From: an uncultured Alphaproteobacteria bacterium
GTDB lineage: Bacteria > Pseudomonadota > Alphaproteobacteria > HIMB59
DNA length: 64,000 nt
NCBI GenBank assembly: GCA_902619375.1
Contig: CACNEB010000003.1
Coordinates: 39,527 to 103,526, forward strand
Direction of reading: 5' to 3'
Made by a program: the position numbers and the translations under genes. How positions within the stretch are numbered: the first letter of the stretch is position 1; every line of letters starts with the position of its first letter. This document shows, piece after piece, positions 8,232-18,393 of the stretch. The notes below the pieces were generated by a model. That model made no database searches. It saw only the letters and a list, made by a program, of their open reading frames with translations, and was not told where the DNA came from.

Positions 8232-8993
8232 CTAGTCTTTAATTTTGAAGCCTTTTGAAAAAATATAAATAATTGCAGAAATATTTAGAATTAAAAAAGT
8301 AAATATCATAATCAAACTTGTTGTAATACTTACATCAGCCATTTCATAAAAACTCCACCGAAAACCACTTACTAAGTAAAGAACTGGATTTACCAAAGAA
8401 ACGTTCTGCCAAAACTCTGGTAACCAGTTGATTGAATATAGTGAGCCACCAAGAAATACAAGTGGAGATAAAATTAGTGTAGGAAATATTGATAGCTCCT
8501 CCCAATTTGATGACAACATCCCTATGAGAAAACCAAGTAAGCTAAAAGTTAAAGATGTTAAGACGAGCATTAAAATCATTGTAAAAGGATGCATAATATA
8601 TATTTCCACAAAAAATAACCCTGTTGCTAATATTAAGCTTCCTAAAATTATTGATTTTGTAGTTGCAGCACCAACAAAACCAATAACAATCTCTGTTGTT
8701 GATAGTGGGGCAGCATATATTTCATTTATAGTTCCAAGAAACTTTGGAAAAAAAATACCTGAGGAAGCGTTTGAAACACTTTGTGTCAGTAAAGCTAACA
8801 TTATCATACCAGGCACTATGAAAGAACCATAAGAGATATCTTCTATCACAGGGATGCGACTCCCTATTGCAGCACCGAAGACAACAAAATAAAGAGAGGA
8901 TGATATAACAGGAGAAAATATACTTTGAACAGTTGTTCTTCTCATTCGATCCATCTCATGCAAGTAAATTGCCATTATGCCTGTCCAGTTCAT
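8232..8993 (-). CDS. ABC-2 type exporter permease
   Basis: A 253-aa membrane protein with about six transmembrane segments and the ABC-2 permease layout: an N-terminal amphipathic stretch 'EMDRMRRTTVQSIFSPVI', then 'GSFIVPGMIMLALLTQS' and 'EIYAAPLSTTEIVIGF', ending with a membrane-proximal basic tail. It resembles YadH/NodJ permeases, which flip or export lipids, polysaccharides or drugs. The start overlaps the ATPase gene stop by 4 nt (ATGA), so the two are translationally coupled into one transporter. The photolyase starts 6 nt after its stop. Confidence 0.9.
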   Translation of the reverse strand: MNWTGIMAIYLHEMDRMRRTTVQSIFSPVISSSLYFVVFGAAIGSRIPVIEDISYGSFIVPGMIMLALLTQSVSNASSGIFFPKFLGTINEIYAAPLSTTEIVIGFVGAATTKSIILGSLILATGLFFVEIYIMHPFTMILMLVLTSLTFSLLGFLIGMLSSNWEELSIFPTLILSPLVFLGGSLYSINWLPEFWQNVSLVNPVLYLVSGFRWSFYEMADVSITTSLIMIFTFLILNISAIIYIFSKGFKIKD

Positions 8994-9919
8994 ACACTCT
9001 CCTCCAAAAGTTTTTCAAATATCGTCTCTAGAGATGTCTGGGAGGAATTTAAATCTTTTAATTTTAGACCTGCCGACTTTATGTCTTGAAGAAGTGCTGT
9101 AATACCAGTCGAAGATCCGTGGGAGTCATATGAATATGTTAAAGAGTTATTACTATTCATTTTTAAGTTGTACGACTCTAAAGTAGATGGGATTTGACTA
9201 AAAGGCTCTTGAAATTCTATAGTTAAATTCTTTTGGCCCATTTTTCTCATTAAATCATTCTTATTATCAGTAATTATGATTTCGCCGTTATTGATTACAG
9301 ATACTCGATCAGAAATAGCCTCAGCTTCTTCAATATAATGAGTTGTAAGGATGATTGTCACACCATTTTCTTTGAGTTCTTTCACTGCTCTCCACATATC
9401 TCTTCGCAAATTAATATCAACACCTGCAGTAGGCTCGTCTAGAAAAAGTATTTTTGGTTCATGACTCAATGCTTTTGCAATTAATGCTCTTTTCTTCATA
9501 CCTCCAGAAAGCTCACGAAGCTTACTATCCTTTTTATCCCAAAGACTAAGATCTTTAAGAATTTTTTCTATGTACGCAGGATCTTTTTTCTTACCATATA
9601 GGCCTCTAGTGTAAGAGACATTTTGAAAAACTTTTTCAAAGGCTTCTAAATGGAGTTCTTGGGGCACAAGACCAATCATCGATCGAGTTTTTCGGTAATC
9701 TTTAACAACATCATATCCATCAACTGAAATGGTTCCTGATGTAGGCAAAACTATCCCACATATGGCATTAATGAGTGTTGTTTTTCCAGCACCATTTGGA
9801 CCAAGAAGTGCAAGAATTTCACCTCTTTGAATTTCTAAATTAACTCCTTTAAGAGCTTCTAAACCTCCTTGAAAAGTTTTTTTTAGATTATCAATTTTAA
9901 TTAAGATATCTGCTGACAT
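8990..9919 (-). CDS. ABC-2 type exporter ATP-binding protein
   Basis: This 309-aa nucleotide-binding subunit contains Walker A 'GPNGAGKTT', Q-loop 'GLVPQE', signature 'LSGGMKKR', Walker B 'ILFLDEPTAGVD' and the switch His in 'TTHYIEEAE'. It also has the extra C-terminal domain seen in YadG/CcmA-type exporters. It energises the permease encoded immediately downstream with a 4-nt overlap. As the first gene of the operon running down to 4039, its upstream gap (9920-9956, 37 nt) should hold the promoter, unless transcription enters from the EamA gene. The substrate is unknown. Confidence 0.93.
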   Translation of the reverse strand: MSADILIKIDNLKKTFQGGLEALKGVNLEIQRGEILALLGPNGAGKTTLINAICGIVLPTSGTISVDGYDVVKDYRKTRSMIGLVPQELHLEAFEKVFQNVSYTRGLYGKKKDPAYIEKILKDLSLWDKKDSKLRELSGGMKKRALIAKALSHEPKILFLDEPTAGVDINLRRDMWRAVKELKENGVTIILTTHYIEEAEAISDRVSVINNGEIIITDNKNDLMRKMGQKNLTIEFQEPFSQIPSTLESYNLKMNSNNSLTYSYDSHGSSTGITALLQDIKSAGLKLKDLNSSQTSLETIFEKLLEESV

Positions 9920-9956
9920 AATTAGATTGCGTACAGTATATTATAAGCAAATAACA

Positions 9957-10856
9957 TCAAGATAGTTTATCAGTTATTTTATTTTTTTTACTTTTTTCAA
10001 TTAAGTAAGTGCTAATTAAAACAGCAATAAGGGCAACAATAATTTTATAAGTTATTTTTTCATTTAAAAAAAGATATCCAAATATCAAACCAAAAATTGG
10101 AATGATGTAGGCAACTTGCGATTGAAAAACTAAGCCATTATTTTTAAGAATATAAAATCTCATTAACCAAGCTATCGCTGTCGCAACGATACCAAGATAC
10201 AGAAGAGAAATTGTAGCATTAAGAGAAGGTCTTAATTCTGTTGGATTTTCAAAAATAAACATAATTGGCAATAAAAGAATAACTGCCCAAATTAAAATAC
10301 TTGATGTAAGTACTTCATTTTTTATATGTTTGAGCTTGAGCGAAAATAATCCACCTATGGTGTAACAAACTGGACCCAAGATTACCATAAAAGCATAAAA
10401 GATATTTGACTGATTGATTAGAATGTTATCTGAAAATAAATAAACGATACCAAGAAAGCCTATTAATATTCCCACAAATTTTAAAAGATTAATTTTTTCA
10501 TTTTGAATAAATAAATGTCCTAATATTGTTGCTGCAATAGGTGCCGTGGACATCAAGATTGCTGCTAGATTACTTTGAACTTTTAATATACCGAATGAAA
10601 TAAAAAAAAAGGGGAGAACTAAATTCACAAATCCTATAGTTGCGTACCATAACCAATTCTCTCCAAATGCTTCAATTGAAATTTTCCTTATCCAACAGTA
10701 AGCAAGCATTACTATTGCAGCAAAAAAAATTCTACCAAAGGCAAGTGCCATGGGTGTATAACTTTCTGAAGCAATTTTGATGTTAAAGAACGCACTTCCC
10801 CATATACCAGCTAATAAAAATAAAAGTAAAAAATCTTTAAAGGATGCTTTGTGCAT
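9957..10856 (-). CDS. EamA/DMT-superfamily exporter
   Basis: A 299-aa inner-membrane protein with ten predicted helices arranged as two EamA repeats. The first begins 'LLFLLAGIWGSAFFNIKIA', and the second contains 'YLGIVATAIAWLMRFYILK' and ends with a lysine-rich tail. DMT exporters move amino acids, metabolites or toxic compounds outward; specificity is not predictable. Its ATG shares one base with the alaX stop (TAATG), so it is coupled to the alanyl-tRNA editing gene. It is the last gene of the pncC-helicase-peptide-alaX-exporter operon. Confidence 0.88.
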   Translation of the reverse strand: MHKASFKDFLLLFLLAGIWGSAFFNIKIASESYTPMALAFGRIFFAAIVMLAYCWIRKISIEAFGENWLWYATIGFVNLVLPFFFISFGILKVQSNLAAILMSTAPIAATILGHLFIQNEKINLLKFVGILIGFLGIVYLFSDNILINQSNIFYAFMVILGPVCYTIGGLFSLKLKHIKNEVLTSSILIWAVILLLPIMFIFENPTELRPSLNATISLLYLGIVATAIAWLMRFYILKNNGLVFQSQVAYIIPIFGLIFGYLFLNEKITYKIIVALIAVLISTYLIEKSKKNKITDKLS

Positions 10857-11539
10857 TATATGAGAGTAAACTGAACACGTTTATTCATTTTTCCTTTACT
10901 CTCATACTTCATAAATTTAAATTCGCCAATTTCACTTGTATTAGCCACGTGAGTTCCCCCACACGGTTGTAAATCAATATCTCCTATTTTAACAAGGCGA
11001 ATTTTATCATTTGTTCTTGGCGGTTTAACTGACAAGGTTCGCACTAGCTCAGGTTTTTGATCTAGCTCATCATTTGTTATCCACTGATAAGAAATAGAAT
11101 GAGATTGTTGAATAAATTCATTAATGATTTTATTTAAAGTTTCAAATTCAAATGTTTCTTCACCTAAATCAAAATCAATCCTACTTTTTTCTATACCAAT
11201 TGATCCTCCTGTAACATAATAAGGTAATGCTGCACACATTAAGTGCATTGTGGTGTGCATCTTCATTAATCGATATCGATGATCCCAATCAATATGGCCT
11301 TTTATTTGCCCAGATAGATTTAGATTTTCTGAGTCAATAACATGGGCAATACCTAACTCATGTTTAACTGTGTTGATAACATTGAATTTTTTATCATTAA
11401 TTTCAAGTACTCCCTTGTCTCCGGGTTGCCCACCACTTTGAGCATAAAAAGAACTATCTTGAGTAATGATTTTGTCACCCTCGACTAATAAAATTTTTTC
11501 TTCAAAACTCTTTGTATAACTATCTTTGAGATAAATCAT
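10856..11539 (-). CDS. Alanyl-tRNA editing protein (AlaX-like)
   Basis: This 227-aa free-standing editing domain is related to the AlaRS C-terminal half. It has the zinc-site signatures 'HTTMHLM' (HxxxH type) and 'CGGTHVANTSEIG' (CxxxH type). It hydrolyses mischarged Ser- or Gly-tRNA(Ala) in trans, protecting translation. Its ATG overlaps the stop of a 57-aa membrane peptide (ATGA), and it is itself coupled to the downstream EamA exporter. Length fits the AlaX-S/M classes, which lack the C-terminal extension. Confidence 0.9.
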   Translation of the reverse strand: MIYLKDSYTKSFEEKILLVEGDKIITQDSSFYAQSGGQPGDKGVLEINDKKFNVINTVKHELGIAHVIDSENLNLSGQIKGHIDWDHRYRLMKMHTTMHLMCAALPYYVTGGSIGIEKSRIDFDLGEETFEFETLNKIINEFIQQSHSISYQWITNDELDQKPELVRTLSVKPPRTNDKIRLVKIGDIDLQPCGGTHVANTSEIGEFKFMKYESKGKMNKRVQFTLI

Positions 11540-11709
11540 TTTTTTGCTTCCTCTATCATAAAATCAACACAAGACTCTATACCTCCTTGGGTGTTGCTTT
11601 GTTTTTCACATTCCTCATAGTATTCATGGTATTCAAATGTCGAAGTAATATATAGGCCTAAACCTATAATGCCAAAGACTGCAATACTATATAATATTTT
11701 TTTACCCAT
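11536..11709 (-). CDS. Small single-span membrane protein, 57 aa (below ORF-track cutoff)
   Basis: The ORF starts ATG one base after the helicase stop, and its TGA overlaps the alaX ATG (ATGA), so it exactly fills the gap between two real genes. The product begins 'MGKKILYSIAVFGIIGLGLYI', a clear membrane anchor. A short acidic periplasmic or cytoplasmic tail follows with two cysteines about 12 residues apart ('YYEECEK' and 'ESCVDF'). I do not recognise the family. The double coupling is the best evidence that it is real. It could tether or modulate a neighbour, but no function is visible. Confidence 0.75.
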   Translation of the reverse strand: MGKKILYSIAVFGIIGLGLYITSTFEYHEYYEECEKQSNTQGGIESCVDFMIEEAKK

Positions 11710-11710
11710 C

Positions 11711-13012
11711 TTAAATTAATCTGTCTTGGAAACCTATCAATTGATTGTTAACAATGATATCTGATTTTTTTATAGGTCTAAGCAGTTCTATACCTTCCAA
11801 ACTTATACATCTACTTAGTGCAACATAAAGTTGTCCTGGAGCAAAAGAGCCTTGACTCATATCTATAATTACTCTTTCAAATGTTTGTCCTTGACTTTTA
11901 TGAATTGTGATTGCCCAAGCCAATCTCATTGGATACTGTTTGAAAGATCCTGTTATTTCCTCTTGAACTTCTTGTTGATCATCATCATAGGTATATTGAA
12001 TACGATCCCATTTTTCTTTTTTAACCTCATATATTTTATTATTAATTTTTACTTTTATTTTTTTTTGAGCGATATCATGAATTATACCAATAGATCCATT
12101 AACCCACCTTTTTTCAGGATCATTTTTAATCATAATTACTTGAGCTCCTTTTTTTAATTTTAAGATTTCATCAGTGGGAAATAATTCTTTATAAAATTGA
12201 CCAGTAGCTTGTCCCCTGTAAGAAAACTCCTCCTGATTTAACTGGCTTAAATATTTTTGATTAATGCTGCTCGCTCGAGCATTAGTTGTAGTAAGTATGA
12301 TTTTACCTTCATCCATCTCAATGTGATCAGTTAAAGAGTCGTTTATATTCTCGATCTGCGTGTGAGTAATTGAGCCATCTCTTACAGAGTTAAGCAAATG
12401 AATAAAATGGTCATCTTTTTGACGATAAATATTATGTAATTCAAGCGTTTTAAATTGGGCATCCTGGAAAATATTTGAATGAAAGAAGAAATGACCTTTA
12501 GGATAAATGCGCTGTAGAAGTCCTGACTCATCCATATTCACAACTGGTGGTAGTTGAAATAAATCCCCAAAAACGATTAACTGAACTCCGCCAAATGGTT
12601 GTGTAAGTTTTTTTCTGTGAACACGAAGGCTATAATCAATCGCATCAAAAACATCAGCACGAACCATAGATATCTCATCAATAATTAATGTTTCCAAATT
12701 TTGAAGAATTTCGATTTGTCTTACTTTTTTTATATGTCGTGTTTGAATAACCTTTGGTGGAAAACCAAAAAATGAATGAATAGTTTGTCCTTTAACTCGA
12801 ATTGCAGCAACTCCTGTTGGAGCAAGAACAACTGTATTCTTCTTTGTTATAGATCGAAAGTAGGCCAATAGTGTAGACTTACCACTACCTGCTTTACCAG
12901 TAATATAAAAATGATCTTTTGTACTTTCTAGTTGCTCAATAATATTTTCAAATTCTTCACTGAGCTCGAAATCGTCAGGTAGTAAACTATTATAATTTCG
13001 CTTATAGCTCAT
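11711..13012 (-). CDS. PIF1-like/RecD-like superfamily 1 helicase
   Basis: This 433-aa ATPase has Walker A 'TGKAGSGKSTLL' near residue 39, motif Ia 'APTGVAAIRVKGQTIHSFF', Walker B 'LIIDEISMV', motif III 'LIVFGDLFQLPPV', motif V 'WAITIHKSQGQTF' and motif VI 'LYVALSRC'. This order is typical of SF1B 5'-3' helicases of the PIF1/Dda type. These unwind forked DNA, R-loops or G-quadruplexes and help restart replication. It overlaps pncC by 11 nt upstream, and a 57-aa membrane peptide starts 1 nt after its stop. Confidence 0.9.
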   Translation of the reverse strand: MSYKRNYNSLLPDDFELSEEFENIIEQLESTKDHFYITGKAGSGKSTLLAYFRSITKKNTVVLAPTGVAAIRVKGQTIHSFFGFPPKVIQTRHIKKVRQIEILQNLETLIIDEISMVRADVFDAIDYSLRVHRKKLTQPFGGVQLIVFGDLFQLPPVVNMDESGLLQRIYPKGHFFFHSNIFQDAQFKTLELHNIYRQKDDHFIHLLNSVRDGSITHTQIENINDSLTDHIEMDEGKIILTTTNARASSINQKYLSQLNQEEFSYRGQATGQFYKELFPTDEILKLKKGAQVIMIKNDPEKRWVNGSIGIIHDIAQKKIKVKINNKIYEVKKEKWDRIQYTYDDDQQEVQEEITGSFKQYPMRLAWAITIHKSQGQTFERVIIDMSQGSFAPGQLYVALSRCISLEGIELLRPIKKSDIIVNNQLIGFQDRLI

Positions 13013-13481
13013 CTATAATATTATTTAACATGTGAAAACATTCTTTCACTGTACCTTTTTGAATTTGAATTCTAGAAAGTTTTGGATTGAAATTTAATTG
13101 TTCAATATAAATATTTTTTTTAAAATATAATCCGATAAAAACTAAACCTACAGGTTTTAATTTAGTACCACCGTTTGGACCAGCTACACCTGTTGTTGAA
13201 AATGTTAGCTGACTTTTGGAAATTTTGTGCAAATGTAAACACATTTGAGCACATACTTGACGGCTGACTGCACCGTACCTTTTGATAGTACTAGGTTTGA
13301 CTTTGAGGTTTTTAATTTTTGAATCATTTGAATATGTTATGAAACCAGTTTTATAAATTTTAGATATACCAGACACAGCTGTAAATTCTGCTGCAAGCAA
13401 ACCACCAGTACAAGATTCTGCTGTTGAAACTGATATGTTTTTATCGAGTAAATATTTGATTGTTTTCGAAACGACGCTCAT
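13002..13481 (-). CDS. pncC: Nicotinamide-nucleotide amidase (CinA C-terminal domain family)
   Basis: The 159-aa protein is a stand-alone CinA C-terminal domain. It has 'STAESCTGGLLAAEFT' near residue 20 holding the catalytic Ser, 'GFITYSNDSK', 'GAVSRQVCAQM' and 'STTGVAGPNGG'. PncC deamidates nicotinamide mononucleotide to nicotinate mononucleotide in pyridine nucleotide salvage. No N-terminal MoeA-like CinA domain is present. It is the first gene of the minus-strand operon leading to the helicase and alaX. nadD, another NAD gene, is present elsewhere in the window. Confidence 0.92.
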   Translation of the reverse strand: MSVVSKTIKYLLDKNISVSTAESCTGGLLAAEFTAVSGISKIYKTGFITYSNDSKIKNLKVKPSTIKRYGAVSRQVCAQMCLHLHKISKSQLTFSTTGVAGPNGGTKLKPVGLVFIGLYFKKNIYIEQLNFNPKLSRIQIQKGTVKECFHMLNNIIDEL

Positions 13482-13607
13482 AAGCTAGTTATACTTAATA
13501 TAAGGACGAAGAAATAACAATGGTGCTTATTGGTATAAAAAAAATGCATAATAAATCCCCATAATTCACAATAAATGTGGATAAATTACCAAAATTTGTC
13601 TATATAT

Positions 13608-13622
13608 ATGCAAATATTGCAT
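13608..13622. promoter_or_regulatory. Inverted repeat upstream of the 27-aa ORF
   Basis: ATGCAA-ATA-TTGCAT is a 6-bp perfect inverted repeat with a 3-nt centre, lying about 50 nt upstream of the small membrane ORF in a very AT-rich stretch. The spacing suits an operator or upstream promoter element, but no regulator can be named. Confidence 0.35.
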
Positions 13623-13670
13623 ATTACTATGATATCCTATAACTTAATTAAAGGAATCATGGAGGTTTAT

Positions 13671-13754
13671 ATGGCAGATATGTTTACAGGACACTACCCC
13701 TTTATAGTTATGATTATTTGGTTCATAGCAGGTTTCATCGGATCAAAAATGTGA
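13671..13754 (+). CDS. 27-aa hydrophobic peptide with strong ribosome binding site
   Basis: An ATG preceded by a perfect GGAGG at 13661-13665 opens a 27-aa frame whose C-terminal two thirds is a single membrane span ('YPFIVMIIWFIAGFIGSKM'). A GC-rich hairpin follows 7 nt after the stop. RBS, short hydrophobic ORF and hairpin form a complete small gene inside the 386-bp gap between pncC and the aminotransferase. An in-frame ATG at 13659 lies on top of the GGAGG, so it is less likely. The family is not recognised; it may be a small membrane protein that assists a transporter or respiratory complex. Confidence 0.6.
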   Translation: MADMFTGHYPFIVMIIWFIAGFIGSKM

Positions 13755-13761
13755 TTGTGAT

Positions 13762-13783
13762 GAGGGCAGTCCACGCTGCCCTC
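13762..13783 (+). terminator. GC-rich hairpin after the 27-aa ORF
   Basis: GAGGGCAG/CTGCCCTC is an 8-bp perfect stem with a 6-nt loop, strikingly GC-rich for this genome. No clear T-run follows, so termination may be partial or the hairpin may protect the 3' end. The aminotransferase starts 85 nt later. Confidence 0.55.
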
Positions 13784-13867
13784 TCCCTACCCTAAAAGAT
13801 GACATTATTACCCTTGCTGAAGCAATTGTGAGGGAATAATGTATCCTTATTAAAATCAGGAAAAAAA

Positions 13868-15181
13868 ATGAATAAGCCAAATAATTTAGAACCGCTGTGG
13901 ATGCCTTTCACTCCGAACAAAGTATTTAAGAAAGATCCAAGAATTATAGTCGGTGCTAAAGATATGCATTTTATTAGTGACGATAATCGAGAAATTTTAG
14001 ATGGCACTGCAGGGCTATGGTGTGTAAACGCTGGTCATGGTAGAAAAAAAATTCAAGAAGCTGTAAATAAACAAATTGAAAATCTTGATTACTCTCCACC
14101 TTTTCAATTTGGACATCCAAAACAATTTGAACTAGCTAATCGTTTAGCAGAGATTTTTCCTGAAGGAATGAATCATGTTTTCTTTTCTAATTCAGGATCT
14201 GAAGCAGTAGATAGTGCATTGAAAATTGCGCTAGCTTATCAACGTGCACGCGGACATTCATCTAAAACTAGATTAATAGGTCGCGAAAGAGGTTATCATG
14301 GTGTGGGCTTTGGAGGAATAAGCGTAGGTGGTATGGTAAAAAATAGAATGTACTTCGGATCAATGCTAAATGGTGTTGACCATTTACGCCATACCCACAA
14401 TTTAAAATTAAATGCTTTTTCAAAAGGTGAACCTGAACATGGAGCAGAACTTGCCGATGATTTAGAGCGTCTTGTTCAATTGCATGATGCATCAACTATT
14501 GCAGCTGTAATTGTTGAGCCTATTGCTGGATCAACTGGTGCGCTGCCTCCGCCTAAAGGATACTTAAAAAGATTAAGAGAGCTCTGCACAAAACATGACA
14601 TTTTATTAATTTTTGATGAAGTCGTAACTGCTTTTGGCCGTATGGGAAAAGCAACTGGATCTGAGTTTTTTGGTGTAACACCAGATATTATTTCATGTGC
14701 AAAAGGCATTACAAATGCCACCATCCCTATGGGTGCAACCATAGTTCAAGACTTTATTTATGAGTCAATGATGGAAAATGCGGATGCTCCAATAGAATTA
14801 TTTCATGGATATACTTACTCTGGTCATCCTGTTGCTTGCGCTGCAGCCTTAGCAACACTAGATATTTATCAAGAAGAGGGATTATTTGATAATGCTGCTC
14901 ATATGGCTCCTATTATTGAGGAAGCCGCTCATAGCCTGAAGGGCACAAAACATATAATCGACATTAGAAATTTAGGAGTGATTGCTGCACTCGAATTAGA
15001 GCCTAAAGGTAACGCTGTTGGTGCAAGAGGATTTGAAACTATGAAAAAAGCTTGGGATCTTGGCTTAATGGTAAGAGCTAACGGAGATACGCTTGCTTTT
15101 TCTCCACCTTTAATAATTAAAGAAAATCAGGTCGATGAAATGTTTACGAAAGTAAAAAAAGCCCTGGAACAAGTAGACTAA
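13868..15181 (+). CDS. Class III aminotransferase (omega-amino acid:pyruvate type)
   Basis: This 437-aa PLP enzyme is fold type I, class III. It has 'DGTAGLWCVNAGHGR' near residue 45, 'SNSGSEAVDSALK' for cofactor phosphate binding, Asp250 in 'LIFDEVVTAFGR' for the pyridine nitrogen, and Schiff-base Lys279 in 'SCAKGITN'. Its layout matches beta-alanine/omega-amino acid:pyruvate transaminases such as BauA, though taurine or polyamine-derived amines are also possible donors. An 'agga' RBS precedes the ATG. No matching semialdehyde dehydrogenase is adjacent, so the pathway is open. Its last 38 nt overlap an ORF on the other strand. Confidence 0.92.
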   Translation: MNKPNNLEPLWMPFTPNKVFKKDPRIIVGAKDMHFISDDNREILDGTAGLWCVNAGHGRKKIQEAVNKQIENLDYSPPFQFGHPKQFELANRLAEIFPEGMNHVFFSNSGSEAVDSALKIALAYQRARGHSSKTRLIGRERGYHGVGFGGISVGGMVKNRMYFGSMLNGVDHLRHTHNLKLNAFSKGEPEHGAELADDLERLVQLHDASTIAAVIVEPIAGSTGALPPPKGYLKRLRELCTKHDILLIFDEVVTAFGRMGKATGSEFFGVTPDIISCAKGITNATIPMGATIVQDFIYESMMENADAPIELFHGYTYSGHPVACAAALATLDIYQEEGLFDNAAHMAPIIEEAAHSLKGTKHIIDIRNLGVIAALELEPKGNAVGARGFETMKKAWDLGLMVRANGDTLAFSPPLIIKENQVDEMFTKVKKALEQVD

Positions 15182-15449
15182 AAACGTCCCCACTACAACC
15201 ATACCCTGTTCCAAAAACGCCGCTTGGTTGGTAAAAACCACATAACATTACCCATCTATATAAAAAGACAATTCCAGGAACTAAAATAATCGCATTAATA
15301 AGAAAAAGAGCTATAGAAATAACTACCCTCATTGGTAGCTTTGTATTCATATACTGTTTATAAAAAATACGAATTATCAAACCAGTGGTTACAGCAGATA
15401 GCAATAGAAATGGTGCATCAAGGTATGTAACTAAAAATTCATAATACAT
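15144..15449 (-). CDS. Small membrane protein, 101 aa, function unknown
   Basis: The track begins at a TTG (15467); the first ATG is at 15449 and is preferred. The product has two strong hydrophobic segments ('APFLLLSAVTTGLIIRIF' and 'VVISIALFLINAIILVPG') plus a glycine-rich region and a hydrophobic C-terminus. It runs opposite to both neighbours, overlaps the aminotransferase tail by 38 nt and would share a divergent promoter with the aquaporin. I do not recognise the family. The membrane-protein composition and its filling of the gap argue for reality; the weak RBS argues against. Confidence 0.5.
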   Translation of the reverse strand: MYYEFLVTYLDAPFLLLSAVTTGLIIRIFYKQYMNTKLPMRVVISIALFLINAIILVPGIVFLYRWVMLCGFYQPSGVFGTGYGCSGDVFSLLVPGLFLLS

Positions 15450-15488
15450 TTCTTTAAAACTTAGCAATGATACATTAAGACTTTAAAA

Positions 15489-16133
15489 ATGCAAAAATAC
15501 ATATCTGAATTTATAGGCACATTTATTTTATTAGTATCAATTGTTGGATCTGGCATAGCAGGACAGCAATATACGAATGATCAAATGGTAATTTTATTTA
15601 GTCATGCTGTTGTAATAGGTTTCACACTAATTTTTATAATTAGAATATTTGCAAATTTTTCTGGAGCTCATTTTAATCCTATTGTTTCAATTATATTTTT
15701 CTTACAAAAAGAATTGAGTTCTAGGGATTTATTTCTTTATATACTAATACAAATCATTGCAGCTGTACTAGGCACACTTTTTGCTAATTATATTTTTGGA
15801 TTAAATGTAATTGAGATTTCTTCAAATATAAGAAGTGGGGCAAATATATATATTTCCGAATTTTTTGCTGCAACTGGATTGTTATTGGTCATACTTTTAT
15901 CTAGAGCAGATGGTAAAAATGTAGTTTCATTTAATGTTGGTATTTATATTACAGCAGCTCTTATATTTACATCATCTACAAGTTTTGCAAATCCGGCTGT
16001 AACAATTGCTAGAATGTTTACTAAGTCATTTACAGGTATCAATCCCTCCACTGTAATATTTTTTATTAGTTGTCAAGTTATTGGAATGTTTGCTGCCTAC
16101 ATTTTGTATAACCAGTTCTTTAAAAGCAAATAA
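15489..16133 (+). CDS. MIP family aquaporin/aquaglyceroporin
   Basis: A 214-aa protein with six helices and the two half-helix NPA motifs. The first is altered to NPI at residues 63-65 ('GAHFNPIVS'); the second is canonical at 168-170 ('FANPAVTIAR') with the selectivity-filter Arg175. It resembles the short bacterial aquaporins that conduct water and small neutral solutes; some relatives move arsenite, but no ars gene is present. It is close to and divergent from the small membrane ORF, and is followed by a 103-bp gap before katG. Confidence 0.88.
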   Translation: MQKYISEFIGTFILLVSIVGSGIAGQQYTNDQMVILFSHAVVIGFTLIFIIRIFANFSGAHFNPIVSIIFFLQKELSSRDLFLYILIQIIAAVLGTLFANYIFGLNVIEISSNIRSGANIYISEFFAATGLLLVILLSRADGKNVVSFNVGIYITAALIFTSSTSFANPAVTIARMFTKSFTGINPSTVIFFISCQVIGMFAAYILYNQFFKSK

Positions 16134-16177
16134 TTTCAAGGATTTTTGTAAATTATTAACAGAGACAATTCGTATTG

Positions 16178-16205
16178 TTGACTTACTTACAGGTTAAATT
16201 TTAAT
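16178..16205 (+). promoter_or_regulatory. Candidate sigma-70-type promoter for katG
   Basis: TTGACT and TTTAAT separated by 16 nt lie about 32 nt upstream of the katG ATG. In such AT-rich DNA this is only suggestive. No clear OxyR site was recognised. Confidence 0.35.
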
Positions 16206-16227
16206 GACTTCAATATTAATTAAGTAG

Positions 16228-18390
<2,163 letters not shown>

Positions 18391-18393
18391 TTA

